Shown: piece by piece, positions 7,533-14,793 of the stretch
Position numbering within the stretch: position 1 is the stretch's first letter
Layout of the letters: every line of letters begins with the position of its first letter
NCBI GenBank assembly: GCA_038240295.1
Contig: JBBSDW010000018.1
Location: 1-31,310 of the forward strand
Reading direction: 5' to 3'
DNA from: JABDDM01 sp038240295
GTDB taxonomy: Bacteria > Bacteroidota > Ignavibacteria > Palsa-1295
DNA: 31,310 nucleotides
Program-made: the position numbers and the translations under genes
The notes under the pieces: generated by a model
What the model was told of the DNA's origin: nothing
What the model saw: the letters and a program-made list of their open reading frames with translations, nothing else
The model's database searches: none

Positions 7533-8656
7533 GCGCGAACGTCGATCGTCGTGAAGATGCCGGTCTCCTTCATAGCGTGACGCGATTGCAGGATCATTAG
7601 GATCACGAAGATGACTACCGTGACGATCGCAAGAGTATCGGTTGAGTGCATGTTCGGAATAAGTGCAACCAGCCCGATCGAAAATACGAGCCAAAGTTGA
7701 GGAGCGCTCCGGAATGGTATCGCAGGGATCAGCAGCAATACGAATGGCGTGATCGAGATCGCGAGCCCGGCGATAACAAGAAGCGAGACCACGAAAAGGA
7801 TCGCGAAGAGTGCCGTATCCTTCCCGCTCATTTCGGCCTGCCAGATAATAAAGATCGCGATCAGAATTGCGAGTCCGAGCAGAACCGACATCAACCCGAT
7901 TCCCGCGCTCGACGGCAGAGAAAAGATTGATAGCGTCGCCTGCGGCCCATAAGGATACATCACAAGCACCGAAGCGATGACATAGGCGAGCGCGACGAGT
8001 CCGACCTGTTTCGAGCGCTCTTCTTTGGCAGTTCTTGCGCAAAGATGTTTGATAAAGCAGGCGAGAACTGCAAGCCCAAGTATCCCGAAGCCAAACGCAA
8101 GTCCCAGAAACGTAGCACTGACCCACCAATTCCCCTTTACAAGAAACCACAACGAGAGCGCAAAGCAGGCAAAGACAACGAATACATCGTTGTGACCGAA
8201 GAGCACAAGGAGCACTGTTGGATTGAGAATGAAGAGCAATGCAAACCGAGGACGACGTTCAAGCACTCGCAAGGTCCGAAGCGCCGCGAAGACAACTCCT
8301 AAATAGGCAATGGCACCGACGATGCGTTCGAGCAGAAGCGGCAACTGCAGCAGGTGATGTGGTAAATTCGAGATGGAGAGCGGCTCCATATACCAGCCGC
8401 CAAAGATGAGCGGCCGCCGCGTGATCACTGAAAGCACGGCGAACACTGCAGCGATCGCAAAGAGCCAATCGACAAATTGATTTGGATCGCGATCCTCCTG
8501 TCTGGCCGAAACGGCGTACGCCCAAAACATCGCAGCCCACATCAGGACAAAACAAACAAACGCCGGCCAATCTTTTACAACGCCAAAACCGATCAGGCTC
8601 GCAAGCAGCGTCTGAAGAAAAATGGATACAAAAAATTGGGTCGAGGTGCGGGCCAA
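7529..8656 (-). CDS. Polytopic membrane protein, probable GT-C (GT87/DUF2029-like) glycosyltransferase
   Basis: About 375 residues, almost all membrane helices (roughly ten). The segment near 140-180, reading LNPTVLLVLFGHNDVFVVF and then a small-residue helix and FLGLAFGFG, resembles the NP...GHnD signature of GT87-type mannosyltransferases and related GT-C enzymes. These use polyprenyl-phosphate sugars on the outer face of the inner membrane. The usual acidic motif of the first extracytoplasmic loop is not clear, and the protein is shorter than typical family members, so it may be truncated or inactive. The start is uncertain: TTG 8656 has no good ribosome site, and the open frame continues upstream towards the RsbW-like gene. 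It overlaps dapD tail to tail by 4 bases. Confidence 0.6.
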   Translation of the reverse strand: MARTSTQFFVSIFLQTLLASLIGFGVVKDWPAFVCFVLMWAAMFWAYAVSARQEDRDPNQFVDWLFAIAAVFAVLSVITRRPLIFGGWYMEPLSISNLPHHLLQLPLLLERIVGAIAYLGVVFAALRTLRVLERRPRFALLFILNPTVLLVLFGHNDVFVVFACFALSLWFLVKGNWWVSATFLGLAFGFGILGLAVLACFIKHLCARTAKEERSKQVGLVALAYVIASVLVMYPYGPQATLSIFSLPSSAGIGLMSVLLGLAILIAIFIIWQAEMSGKDTALFAILFVVSLLVIAGLAISITPFVLLLIPAIPFRSAPQLWLVFSIGLVALIPNMHSTDTLAIVTVVIFVILMILQSRHAMKETGIFTTIDVRA

Positions 8657-8693
8657 GCGTGTGAGGGTTTGGAGAAGATGTCGGCAGCGCCAA

Positions 8694-9119
8694 TTATTTC
8701 AGCACAAAATTAAAGAGGACTTGCGTCCCATCATCGGAACGGCGAACTTGCAAATCGTCGGCGAGAGCGCGTAAGAGGAAAATACCACGACCACCTGGAC
8801 GATAGACCAGCTCGCCTTGCGTCGGATCGGGAACGGCGGCAGGATCGAAACCAGTGCCCTCGTCATCGACGCGGATCGACACGTTTGTCGAGTTCGCATC
8901 GAGCGACACTGAAACCTGATTAGCCGCGCTTTCCTTCGAGCCGTGCCGGATTGCGTTCGTTACGGCTTCGGAGATCGCGAGCAAAATATTGTGAAGCGCC
9001 GCCTCGGGAAGCCGTAGCTCACCCAATGCTGCATTTGCCCAACGATGCACCGTCTCCAGTGAAGACAATACCCCGGGCACCACAAGTTCTTTGTGGATCA
9101 ACGCCTCCTCAGTTTCCAT
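8694..9119 (-). CDS. RsbW-type anti-sigma regulatory ATPase (HATPase_c_2)
   Basis: 141 residues. The fold is the GHKL ATPase of anti-sigma factor kinases. The N box AISEAVTNAIRHG (48-60) carries the Mg-binding Asn and catalytic Glu, the G1 box is DDEGTGFD (85-92), and the G2 box is GGRGIFL (109-115). Proteins of this type (RsbW, SpoIIAB, BtrW) bind a sigma factor or phosphorylate a STAS-domain antagonist in partner-switching circuits. Neither a STAS antagonist nor a PP2C phosphatase is next to it, so its partner lies elsewhere. It is followed 37 bases later on the same strand by the membrane protein gene and preceded by an unknown gene. Fold assignment is secure; the pathway is inferred. Confidence 0.88.
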   Translation of the reverse strand: METEEALIHKELVVPGVLSSLETVHRWANAALGELRLPEAALHNILLAISEAVTNAIRHGSKESAANQVSVSLDANSTNVSIRVDDEGTGFDPAAVPDPTQGELVYRPGGRGIFLLRALADDLQVRRSDDGTQVLFNFVLK

Positions 9120-9195
9120 GAACGGTGTAACGAACGATCGATAGTCTTGAGATAAAAATTTCTACGAACTCTGACTGCGATTGCGCCACCGCGAA

Positions 9196-9603
9196 TTACA
9201 TCTCCACGTCTGCCTCTTCTGCGGAGATCATCCAATCCTTCAGGATGGAAAGATCGCCGATGAGTTCGATCAGTTTACTGAAACTGCCAACATCGACCGC
9301 CGTGAATGCCGAAGCGTTCTCGAAGCCCAGCGTGCTCGCATCATTCAGGATCACGCGTACCTTGTCTACGGCCTCGCGAAAGGATTGTTGCATTCGTTCG
9401 AACCCGGCGGCGTCCTTTCCCTCTCGACGCATGATCGCGAATGTTCTCTGTGCAAACCTTGCGTAGAAGGTGATATCGAAAAGCAATTCGGGCCGGCCGA
9501 TAAGCGCGTTCATTATCCGGCGCACCGTGTCGGCATGACGCAATTTCCGCGCATGATCGCTCGACCAAAACGCATCGAGATCGCCAGGAATTCGGTTGCT
9601 CAC
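9196..9603 (-). CDS. Conserved-looking hypothetical protein, all-helical
   Basis: 135 residues, no recognised family. There is no signal peptide or membrane segment. The N-terminal half is basic and helical (HARKLRHADTVRRIMNAL, then FYARFAQRTFAIMRREG). The C-terminal half reads SFSKLIELIGDLSILKDW and ends acidic (SAEEADVEM). The ATG at 9603 is the first in frame. The gene is 76 bases upstream of the RsbW-type ATPase on the same strand and may share its transcript, which would make it a candidate component of that regulatory unit. This link is only positional. The overlapping plus-strand frame is judged a shadow because its product has no family features. Confidence 0.6.
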   Translation of the reverse strand: MSNRIPGDLDAFWSSDHARKLRHADTVRRIMNALIGRPELLFDITFYARFAQRTFAIMRREGKDAAGFERMQQSFREAVDKVRVILNDASTLGFENASAFTAVDVGSFSKLIELIGDLSILKDWMISAEEADVEM

Positions 9604-9724
9604 GTGCGTTCGAAAAGGATAACGCTTCGATCACTTTTCGGCAACACTCTGCTCATTGTTCTTCCCGATTTTTGCAGCGATCCGAAACGACACAACACTT
9701 CTCTCACCTTATCTCACATCTCTG

Positions 9725-9750
9725 AAGGGTTGTTTACACAACCCTTTTTT
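9725..9750 (+). terminator. Intrinsic-terminator hairpin, plus-strand orientation
   Basis: AAGGGTTGT (9725-9733) and ACAACCCTT (9738-9746) form a perfect 9-bp stem with a TTAC loop, followed by T to 9750. It lies 38 bases past the stop of the HRDC gene, but that gene is on the minus strand, where the stem is followed by CAGAGATG rather than a T tract. It may therefore end an antisense transcript or act as a weaker terminator for the HRDC gene. Confidence 0.6.
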
Positions 9751-9787
9751 GATGTCTTCGAATCGAATAATCGTTAGCGAATGAGCC

Positions 9788-10501
9788 TTAGCTCGCTGAG
9801 TCCGTCGAAGCCGGTGCGCCCGATTGGTCGCCGGATGCGTGCGCGCCATTCGAATCAACGCCGTTAGATCCAGCACTATTCGAAGCCGCACCGCTCAGCA
9901 GACCGAGCAATTCGTTGTGATATTTCTCGAATAACTCTGGAGCGATCTCCGGCAACAACGGCTTGAGCGCCTCGTCCGATTGGGGCTTCTCTTTGACGAT
10001 CGCCTGCAACTGTCGGTTGTTGAATAGCGAGAATGGCTTAAGGTCCTTATCCTTGGCAATGCCGTTGCGCCACTTGCGGATCGCTTCATAGAGCGGCATA
10101 TCTTCCTGCGAAACATCGACGACATGGTCCGGACGCGGCGGTTTTTCGCGCGGGCCATCACGTTTTGGTCCGCGATCGTTCTTGGCATCGCGCGGACCGC
10201 GATCGTTTCGGTCGTTACGATCATTTCTGTCGCCTCGATCATTTCGGTCACGCCTGTCATCGCGGTCGTTCCGGTCACCTCGATCGCCGCGATCGTTCTT
10301 GCCTTCGCCCGCACGCGGAGTTCTGCGTTCCGGCTGCTCATGACGTTCTTCAAACGCTACGAACAAATGCCAGATACCATTGATCGGGTCTCCGCTGAAC
10401 TGCGTACCCCAGTGACGAACAACCTTGTTCTCCAAAAACTGATTGACCTCATTTTCTTCCGCTTCGTTTGTGACGCGGAAAGATTTTACACGAACTGCCA
10501 T
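9788..10501 (-). CDS. HRDC-domain protein with an Arg/Asp/Asn-rich low-complexity linker
   Basis: 237 residues from ATG 10501. Residues 1-52 are a small domain (VKSFRVTNEAEENEVNQFLENKV, then GIWHLFVAFEE). Residues 53-127 are a highly charged disordered linker of DRND, DRGD and DRRD units, then PRPD. Residues 134-203 are an HRDC domain (MPLYEAIRKWRNGIAKD, LFNNRQLQAIV, then LPEIAPELFEKYHNELLGLL), a helical nucleic-acid-binding module known from RecQ helicases and RNase D. The C-terminal tail is Ala/Ser/Gly/Asn-rich. Such stand-alone HRDC proteins are found in the FCB group without known function; nucleic-acid binding is inferred. A GTG 30 bases upstream is in frame, but I prefer the ATG, which starts the conserved-looking domain. 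Confidence 0.78.
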   Translation of the reverse strand: MAVRVKSFRVTNEAEENEVNQFLENKVVRHWGTQFSGDPINGIWHLFVAFEERHEQPERRTPRAGEGKNDRGDRGDRNDRDDRRDRNDRGDRNDRNDRNDRGPRDAKNDRGPKRDGPREKPPRPDHVVDVSQEDMPLYEAIRKWRNGIAKDKDLKPFSLFNNRQLQAIVKEKPQSDEALKPLLPEIAPELFEKYHNELLGLLSGAASNSAGSNGVDSNGAHASGDQSGAPASTDSAS

Positions 10502-10659
10502 ACGATCTTTTGTGGCTTGAAAGTGATACACGCCGAGGCGGCCGATTGCGGCCCGGGCAGGAAATGTCGACCCAATAACTTAGGGCCCTACCTACAACAG
10601 GGATCGGGGCGAATCTCTCCCATGAAATTTGAGAAGCGATAATTGAAGCTTTGGCGTAC

Positions 10660-11193
10660 TCAATCGAAGCCTGTTTGGCCGGTTCGGGATTGAAGAGCGA
10701 TACGCGCGAGGTCGGTCGAGACTGCGTAGCGCTCGGCGAGATCGTGAGGGGTATCTCCCAACGCCAACCTTTCGACCAGCATCCAGGCTGCGAATTCCTG
10801 AGCGCGGCGTTCTTCCTGCGCGTGGAGTGCTCCACGAGTCGAGTAGTGGTCATGATCCACAGAAAGATCGTTGCTGGCGGGTGAGTAAAACGAGTGATAG
10901 AACTCGTGCCAGAATATTTCGCGCTCGGGCACCGGCTCGCCGTGCGGAGTGCGATAAGCGGTGTTGATGACGATCGCAGGGATCGGGCGAAGCAAGCCAT
11001 CGGAGTCTTCTTCGATTGTCACATTCGAAAACCCTCCCTGGTTTGCAGGACTTGGGCCCCGAAGCAGAATGATCTTTTCACGCTCGGCAACCCGCTCGAT
11101 CGGCCAACCGGCATAGCGCTCGCGAAAGTGGTGCGCGAGATCGCGGATCTCCTCTCGACGTAAAGGAATATGGGTGCGCTTGATTTGATTCAT
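10660..11193 (-). CDS. ImmA/IrrE-type (M78) zinc metallo-endopeptidase
   Basis: 177 residues. The zinc motif HEFYH lies at 96-100, with the usual preceding strand (AIVINTAY) and the following helix holding the third ligand region (QEERRAQEFAAWML). The N-terminal helix and KIILLRG strand are typical of the family (COG2856). Such enzymes cleave transcriptional repressors, for example ImmR in ICEBs1 or DdrO in Deinococcus, and are often fused to or paired with an XRE-type HTH protein. No HTH gene is next to it, so the target must be encoded elsewhere. The ATG at 11193 has only a weak ribosome site. The gene diverges from the acetyltransferase gene. Confidence 0.85.
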   Translation of the reverse strand: MNQIKRTHIPLRREEIRDLAHHFRERYAGWPIERVAEREKIILLRGPSPANQGGFSNVTIEEDSDGLLRPIPAIVINTAYRTPHGEPVPEREIFWHEFYHSFYSPASNDLSVDHDHYSTRGALHAQEERRAQEFAAWMLVERLALGDTPHDLAERYAVSTDLARIALQSRTGQTGFD

Positions 11194-11339
11194 TACCGAC
11201 TATTTTTCATACGTAACTCTGATTCATAGATGACTTTCCTGTGCTTCATAGGTGCCTGTCATCTGGTCGTGGAAGATAGTACGAATGAATGCTGCTTGCG
11301 CAAAAGGAAGGAAATACGGCTGTGGCCTGTTCTCGGGCA

Positions 11340-11870
11340 ATGCCAAAACTTGTTTTTCCGAGCGCGATATATAGAGATAGCTTTCTGAAGGCTCTCGGTG
11401 AATTTCAACTGGAGGGCAGAAATCTTGAATGGAACATGTCAAGACTGATGGAAGATTTTTCGCCACTGCTCAACCGCTTCCGAATGGATGCGCTCGGTCT
11501 TGATCTTCCGCCGGGGTTTGTACCACAGGTAATGTATTGGCTCGTCGAGGGCGACGAATATCTGGGGCGGGTAAGCCTGCGGTTCCCGCTCACAGATTCG
11601 CTTTATCAAATCGGTGGCAATATCGGATATGAAGTTCGTCCGACAAAACGAAGGAATGGTTACGGGCGGCAGTTGCTCGAGCATGGACTTCTCGAAGCAA
11701 AAAAACGCGGACTTCTTCGCGCACTCGTGACCTGCGATGCCAATAATCTTGCAAGCCGCAGGATCATCGAATCTGCTGGCGGTCAGTACGATACTTCGCT
11801 CACTCTCACTTCCTTACCTGACGAACGTCATTACTGGTTCGATCTCGGTCACTATCATTTCAAAGCATGA
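11340..11870 (+). CDS. GNAT-family N-acetyltransferase (COG3981-like)
   Basis: 176 residues from ATG 11340. The opening MPKLVFPSAIYRDSFLKALGEF is characteristic of the COG3981 group of predicted acetyltransferases. The GNAT core follows: YLGRVSLRFPL, IGGNIGYEVRPTKRRNGYG (the acetyl-CoA pyrophosphate loop RRNGYGRQLL), ALVTCDANNLASRRIIESAGG and a closing DERHYWFDL. It should transfer an acetyl group from acetyl-CoA to an unknown amine in the cytoplasm. The frame is open for 51 bases upstream, but the family starts at this ATG. Its stop codon overlaps the start of the rhomboid gene (ATGA), implying translational coupling. Confidence 0.85.
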   Translation: MPKLVFPSAIYRDSFLKALGEFQLEGRNLEWNMSRLMEDFSPLLNRFRMDALGLDLPPGFVPQVMYWLVEGDEYLGRVSLRFPLTDSLYQIGGNIGYEVRPTKRRNGYGRQLLEHGLLEAKKRGLLRALVTCDANNLASRRIIESAGGQYDTSLTLTSLPDERHYWFDLGHYHFKA

Positions 11871-12469
11871 TCAGCGCAGCACTCGTTCTTTTAGTAGTCA
11901 CCGTCGGAATCAGCATCATCGCTTTTCGGAACCATGAGCTCCTCGACAAACTGATGCTTCATCCCGACCAGGTTTATTACGACCGAAAGTGGTACCAGAT
12001 GCTAACGTGCGGATTCGTGCATGGCAATGGCGGACATTTGGGGCTTAATATGCTTTCCTTCTTTTTCTTCGCATTCCCGCTCGAAGCATATCTGGGACCG
12101 CTTGGCCTCACGACGCTTTATTTGGCGAGCATCGTGCTTGCGAATATCTCGACGGTATTCGAGCACAAAGATGACCCGGAATATGCTTCGCTCGGGGCAT
12201 CGGGCGGAGTGAGCGCGGTCGTCTTTAGCTTCATTCTTTTTGAACCTGGGACAAAGCTCTATCTTTTTTTTATTCCGATCGGCATTCCCGCGATCGTCTA
12301 TGCGGTCGGCTTCGTCGCGTATTCTTATTTTTCCGGTCGCAGACAGTCAGGGATCAACCACAATGCGCATCTCTGGGGTGCACTTTCGGGAATTCTACTT
12401 ACATTGATCTTATCGCAGCGAGTTCGTGAGGAACTCGTTGGGGGAATCGGGTCGCTGATGCATCCCTGA
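11867..12469 (+). CDS. Rhomboid-family intramembrane serine protease
   Basis: 200 residues with about six membrane helices. The catalytic Ser112 is in GASG (110-113) and the catalytic His168 is in NHNAHLWG. The oxyanion and structural motif HxxxN is present (H57, N61 in GGHLGLNM), with the L1-loop-like FVHGNGGHL before it. Rhomboids cut single-pass membrane substrates within the bilayer; the substrate here is unknown. Size and motifs match an intact, active enzyme. The start ATG 11867 overlaps the acetyltransferase stop by 4 bases, so the two are translated together. Confidence 0.92.
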   Translation: MISAALVLLVVTVGISIIAFRNHELLDKLMLHPDQVYYDRKWYQMLTCGFVHGNGGHLGLNMLSFFFFAFPLEAYLGPLGLTTLYLASIVLANISTVFEHKDDPEYASLGASGGVSAVVFSFILFEPGTKLYLFFIPIGIPAIVYAVGFVAYSYFSGRRQSGINHNAHLWGALSGILLTLILSQRVREELVGGIGSLMHP

Positions 12470-12496
12470 GCTGCGTGATGAAATGAGAGGCGAGCG

Positions 12497-13195
12497 TTAA
12501 TTTGGAGAGAAGGCAACGATCTCAATGCGCTCGTGGAGCGATTGATAGCTATCGACCCGTTCCTGCAAAACGAAATATCCCGCAAGCGGAGCGTACCAAT
12601 AATCGACCCCAACCCGGTTCGTCTGCGAGGCATTCAGTTGAGGTATTCGTTGCTGAATGTATTCGGAACCCTGAAAATGAAGAGTGACCATCTGCTCGCC
12701 GCCAACGCGATCGTACTCTGTACCGAGATTGCGCAGGGTGTCTCGCAGTGAGGCGGTTTCCAAGTTTCCACTCTGATCAAAGCTCGTGTCGATGCGGCGC
12801 GTTTCTACTACCGATCCTGCGTAACCGAACGGAAACGGCGCCCAATCCAAAGTGCCGGTATACGAAAAAAAGAGTACGGTTGGCATAACTTCAAAGCCCT
12901 GAGTACCATAGTTGATCGTCAAAGAATTTGCGTTGCCATCGCTCCAGAAACTTACGTTGCTCTTGCCGCCCACGCTCCGATGGGTGCTGTCGACGATGAA
13001 GCGGTAGGTGGTCGATTGTGAAAGCGAATCACCGGTTGAATAACGAAACGTAATGACACTTCCCGAATCAAGAATGGAGGTTGTGGGAAAAGCCGGTTCG
13101 GGAGATGCATTATTTGTTTGCGTGCAGCTTGATGCGACGAACATCACGAGCAATGCAGCAACCCGATAGCACGAGAAGAACCTGTTGCGAACCAT
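12497..13195 (-). CDS. Lipoprotein of unknown function
   Basis: 232 residues. The signal peptide has a basic start (MVRNRFF), a hydrophobic core and the lipobox VASSC (Cys24), followed by a Thr/Asn/Ser/Pro tether. The mature domain appears beta-rich (VITFRYSTGDS, TTYRFIVDSTHRSV, LTINYGTQGFEV, QMVTLHFQGSEY) and contains many aromatic residues, as in FCB outer-membrane lipoproteins. No family was recognised. The start ATG is at 13195. It is convergent with the rhomboid gene, 27 bases away. Confidence 0.7.
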   Translation of the reverse strand: MVRNRFFSCYRVAALLVMFVASSCTQTNNASPEPAFPTTSILDSGSVITFRYSTGDSLSQSTTYRFIVDSTHRSVGGKSNVSFWSDGNANSLTINYGTQGFEVMPTVLFFSYTGTLDWAPFPFGYAGSVVETRRIDTSFDQSGNLETASLRDTLRNLGTEYDRVGGEQMVTLHFQGSEYIQQRIPQLNASQTNRVGVDYWYAPLAGYFVLQERVDSYQSLHERIEIVAFSPN

Positions 13196-13263
13196 GATCG
13201 TGACTTTTGTCGATCAATATACGACTCGAACCCATCGGATCATATAAGATCGCTTCACCGACA

Positions 13264-13636
13264 CTACTTGGGTGGCGCGACGAGCGCTTCCTCAATGGCA
13301 AGAAGGAGCGTCTCGATAAAAAGCGGCTTTGGCAAGAATGCGGCGAAACCAGCATCGATGGCTTTTTGGCGATTCTGAGGGGCAGCGCTGATGGCGAGCG
13401 CAGGGGCGCTCGAATGCCTGCGAAACGATTCAAGAAAATGAAAACCTGATTTATCGTCGAAGAGCAGATCGCAGATCGCAGATCACCAGATCATACTGTG
13501 TCGATTGTGCGTAACTAAGTCCCTGATCGACCGAATGGGCGGTCGTCAGGTCATAGCCTTTTCGCTCGAGCATCCGCGAAAAAACTGTCGCGACATCGAC
13601 ATTGTCATCTACCAGCAAAAGGCGTTTCCTTAGCAT
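13264..13636 (-). pseudogene. Single-domain response regulator, frameshifted by a 7-bp tandem triplication
   Basis: From ATG 13636 the frame gives a receiver domain: RLLLVDDN holds the acidic pair, then RMLERKGYDLTTA, then YDLVICDL with the phospho-acceptor Asp. The frame then derails and stops at 13451. Reading on in the next frame gives LFDDKSGFHFLESFRRHS, ALAISA and FLPKP with the conserved Lys, ending in a stop at 13264. At the junction the 7-mer GCAGATC (plus strand) occurs three times (13464-13484). With two copies the frame would run unbroken as VICDLLFDDKSG, giving about 121 residues, the normal receiver length. So the gene is either inactivated by slipped-strand expansion, switchable, or misassembled. 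There is no output domain, so it would be CheY/Spo0F-like. No histidine kinase is nearby. Confidence 0.85.
13464..13484. repeat. Three tandem copies of a 7-bp unit inside the response regulator gene
   Basis: GCAGATC occurs at 13464-13470, 13471-13477 and 13478-13484 without interruption. Seven is not a multiple of three, so each gain or loss of a copy shifts the reading frame. Two copies restore a full receiver domain. Confidence 0.95.
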
Positions 13637-13841
13637 GTACAAAGATACTAAAGAATTGCTGAGCTTCCTCGCGTCTAAGCGAAGTTTTTTCAGTTTAATT
13701 GATAGTCTGAAAAGCAGTTTCCGTCGATGAAGTGCAACGAGCATTGTGTCGTGAAAGGCGTATGCTCGGTCGTCACGAAGAAGGAGGCCCTTCGTGGCAC
13801 ACAGTCGGGATTCAGCATACCCCACTATGCCTAACAAGCTC

Positions 13842-14627
13842 TCAACGCTTTTTTGGTTTGCTAAAGACTCGCGCATTGTAAAGCAGCAAAAACCCGCCCA
13901 GGTAAATAAACCGATAAGGGAATGAGCTGCCATGCAAGGTAGCAAGTACGCCTATCAATCCGAGAACGTAGAGCGAGCCAAAGACCACGCCGATGACTTT
14001 GGCAATTCGCCTGTCATAAAAGGATGTGCCTTTTTTGATTTGAGGAGCGTAAGAGATAGCGGGAGCGCTTTCGAGCAGGGATCCCGAGGCGGGAGCAACA
14101 CTTCGTGCGTCTACAACTTCGTTGACATGATCGATCCTTGCGGTTAGTCGCGCAGCAAATGCTTCGAATGGAGTTTTCGATTTTGCGAATGCACTTCGCG
14201 GAGTATAGCGAAGCTTCTTCCCATCCGGTTTTAGCCTGAGCCTGATGGTCACATTTCCCTGGGGATCGCGGTCATAGAGATACTCGTCGATGTTCTGCCA
14301 TGCGATCGTATGAGCCTGCACAGCATTTTTACGGCGTTCGACAATCCCTTCGTTGGAAATCGCCAGCGTAACTTTTGTCGTGGCAAACTTGATGAGCCCT
14401 ACGAAAAACGCGACGAAGATGAGAAAAAAGAAAATTCCGCCTATCGCGATATCCAGTGAATGCGTAGCGATCACAGCCACATCGAGCATCACAAGCGCCG
14501 CGAACATACCAATGACGGCCAGAACTCTCGGCAGACTTGCAAGGCTTGCCGGCGTTTCACTACCGGCTGAATCAACCGACGACTGCGATAAAACCGGTGC
14601 TTCGAACGAACTGACTGACATAGGCAT
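13842..14627 (-). CDS. Membrane protein with a PH-like domain between two helical hairpins
   Basis: About 261 residues from ATG 14627; a second ATG two codons later is equally possible. An N-terminal Ser/Ala-rich segment is followed by two membrane helices (VLAVIGMFAALVMLDVAVIA and GGIFFFLIFVAFFVGLI). Next comes a cytoplasmic domain opening TTKVTLAISNEGIVERRK and continuing AHTIAWQNIDEYLYDRDP, TIRLRLKPDGKKLRYTPR, similar in pattern to bacterial PH (bPH) domains. Two further helices lie near the C-terminus, which ends basic (KPKKR). Many bPH membrane proteins of this architecture are uncharacterised. It diverges from the T9SS gene at 14794. Confidence 0.7.
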   Translation of the reverse strand: MPMSVSSFEAPVLSQSSVDSAGSETPASLASLPRVLAVIGMFAALVMLDVAVIATHSLDIAIGGIFFFLIFVAFFVGLIKFATTKVTLAISNEGIVERRKNAVQAHTIAWQNIDEYLYDRDPQGNVTIRLRLKPDGKKLRYTPRSAFAKSKTPFEAFAARLTARIDHVNEVVDARSVAPASGSLLESAPAISYAPQIKKGTSFYDRRIAKVIGVVFGSLYVLGLIGVLATLHGSSFPYRFIYLGGFLLLYNARVFSKPKKR

Positions 14628-14793
14628 TGGAAAAAGAAGGTGTGATGCAGCGCAAAGATAGTGAAGGCGAACGTCGAAAGCAAAAAAGCGACGGCAACTT
14701 ATTTCTACCCACCCCACTGCATCTTTTTAGCCTTCTCACGTTTCATTCTTATGGCAGGAGCCCGATTTGGTTGTGTTGCTTTATGATCCATCC

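Noticed and set aside
7296..8150. 284-codon minus-strand frame across the dapD end and the membrane-protein gene
   Set aside because: It has shadow-type composition (Arg/Cys/Asp-rich) and overlaps two genes with clear family features.
9181..9777. 198-codon plus-strand frame, apparently ended by the 9725-9750 terminator
   Set aside because: The stop falls after the terminator and the product has no family features; the antisense 135-residue frame looks more protein-like. The conflict is not fully settled.
10165..10330. Repetitive DNA that at first looks like a tandem-repeat array or CRISPR
   Set aside because: The repeats are irregular and explained by DRND/DRGD codons of the HRDC protein's linker; no fixed repeat and spacer lengths.
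14705..14793. 28-codon minus-strand frame (MDHKATQPNRAP then a basic tail) in the divergent gap
   Set aside because: Its ATG abuts the start of the T9SS gene on the other strand, no ribosome site was seen, and the length is compatible with chance.
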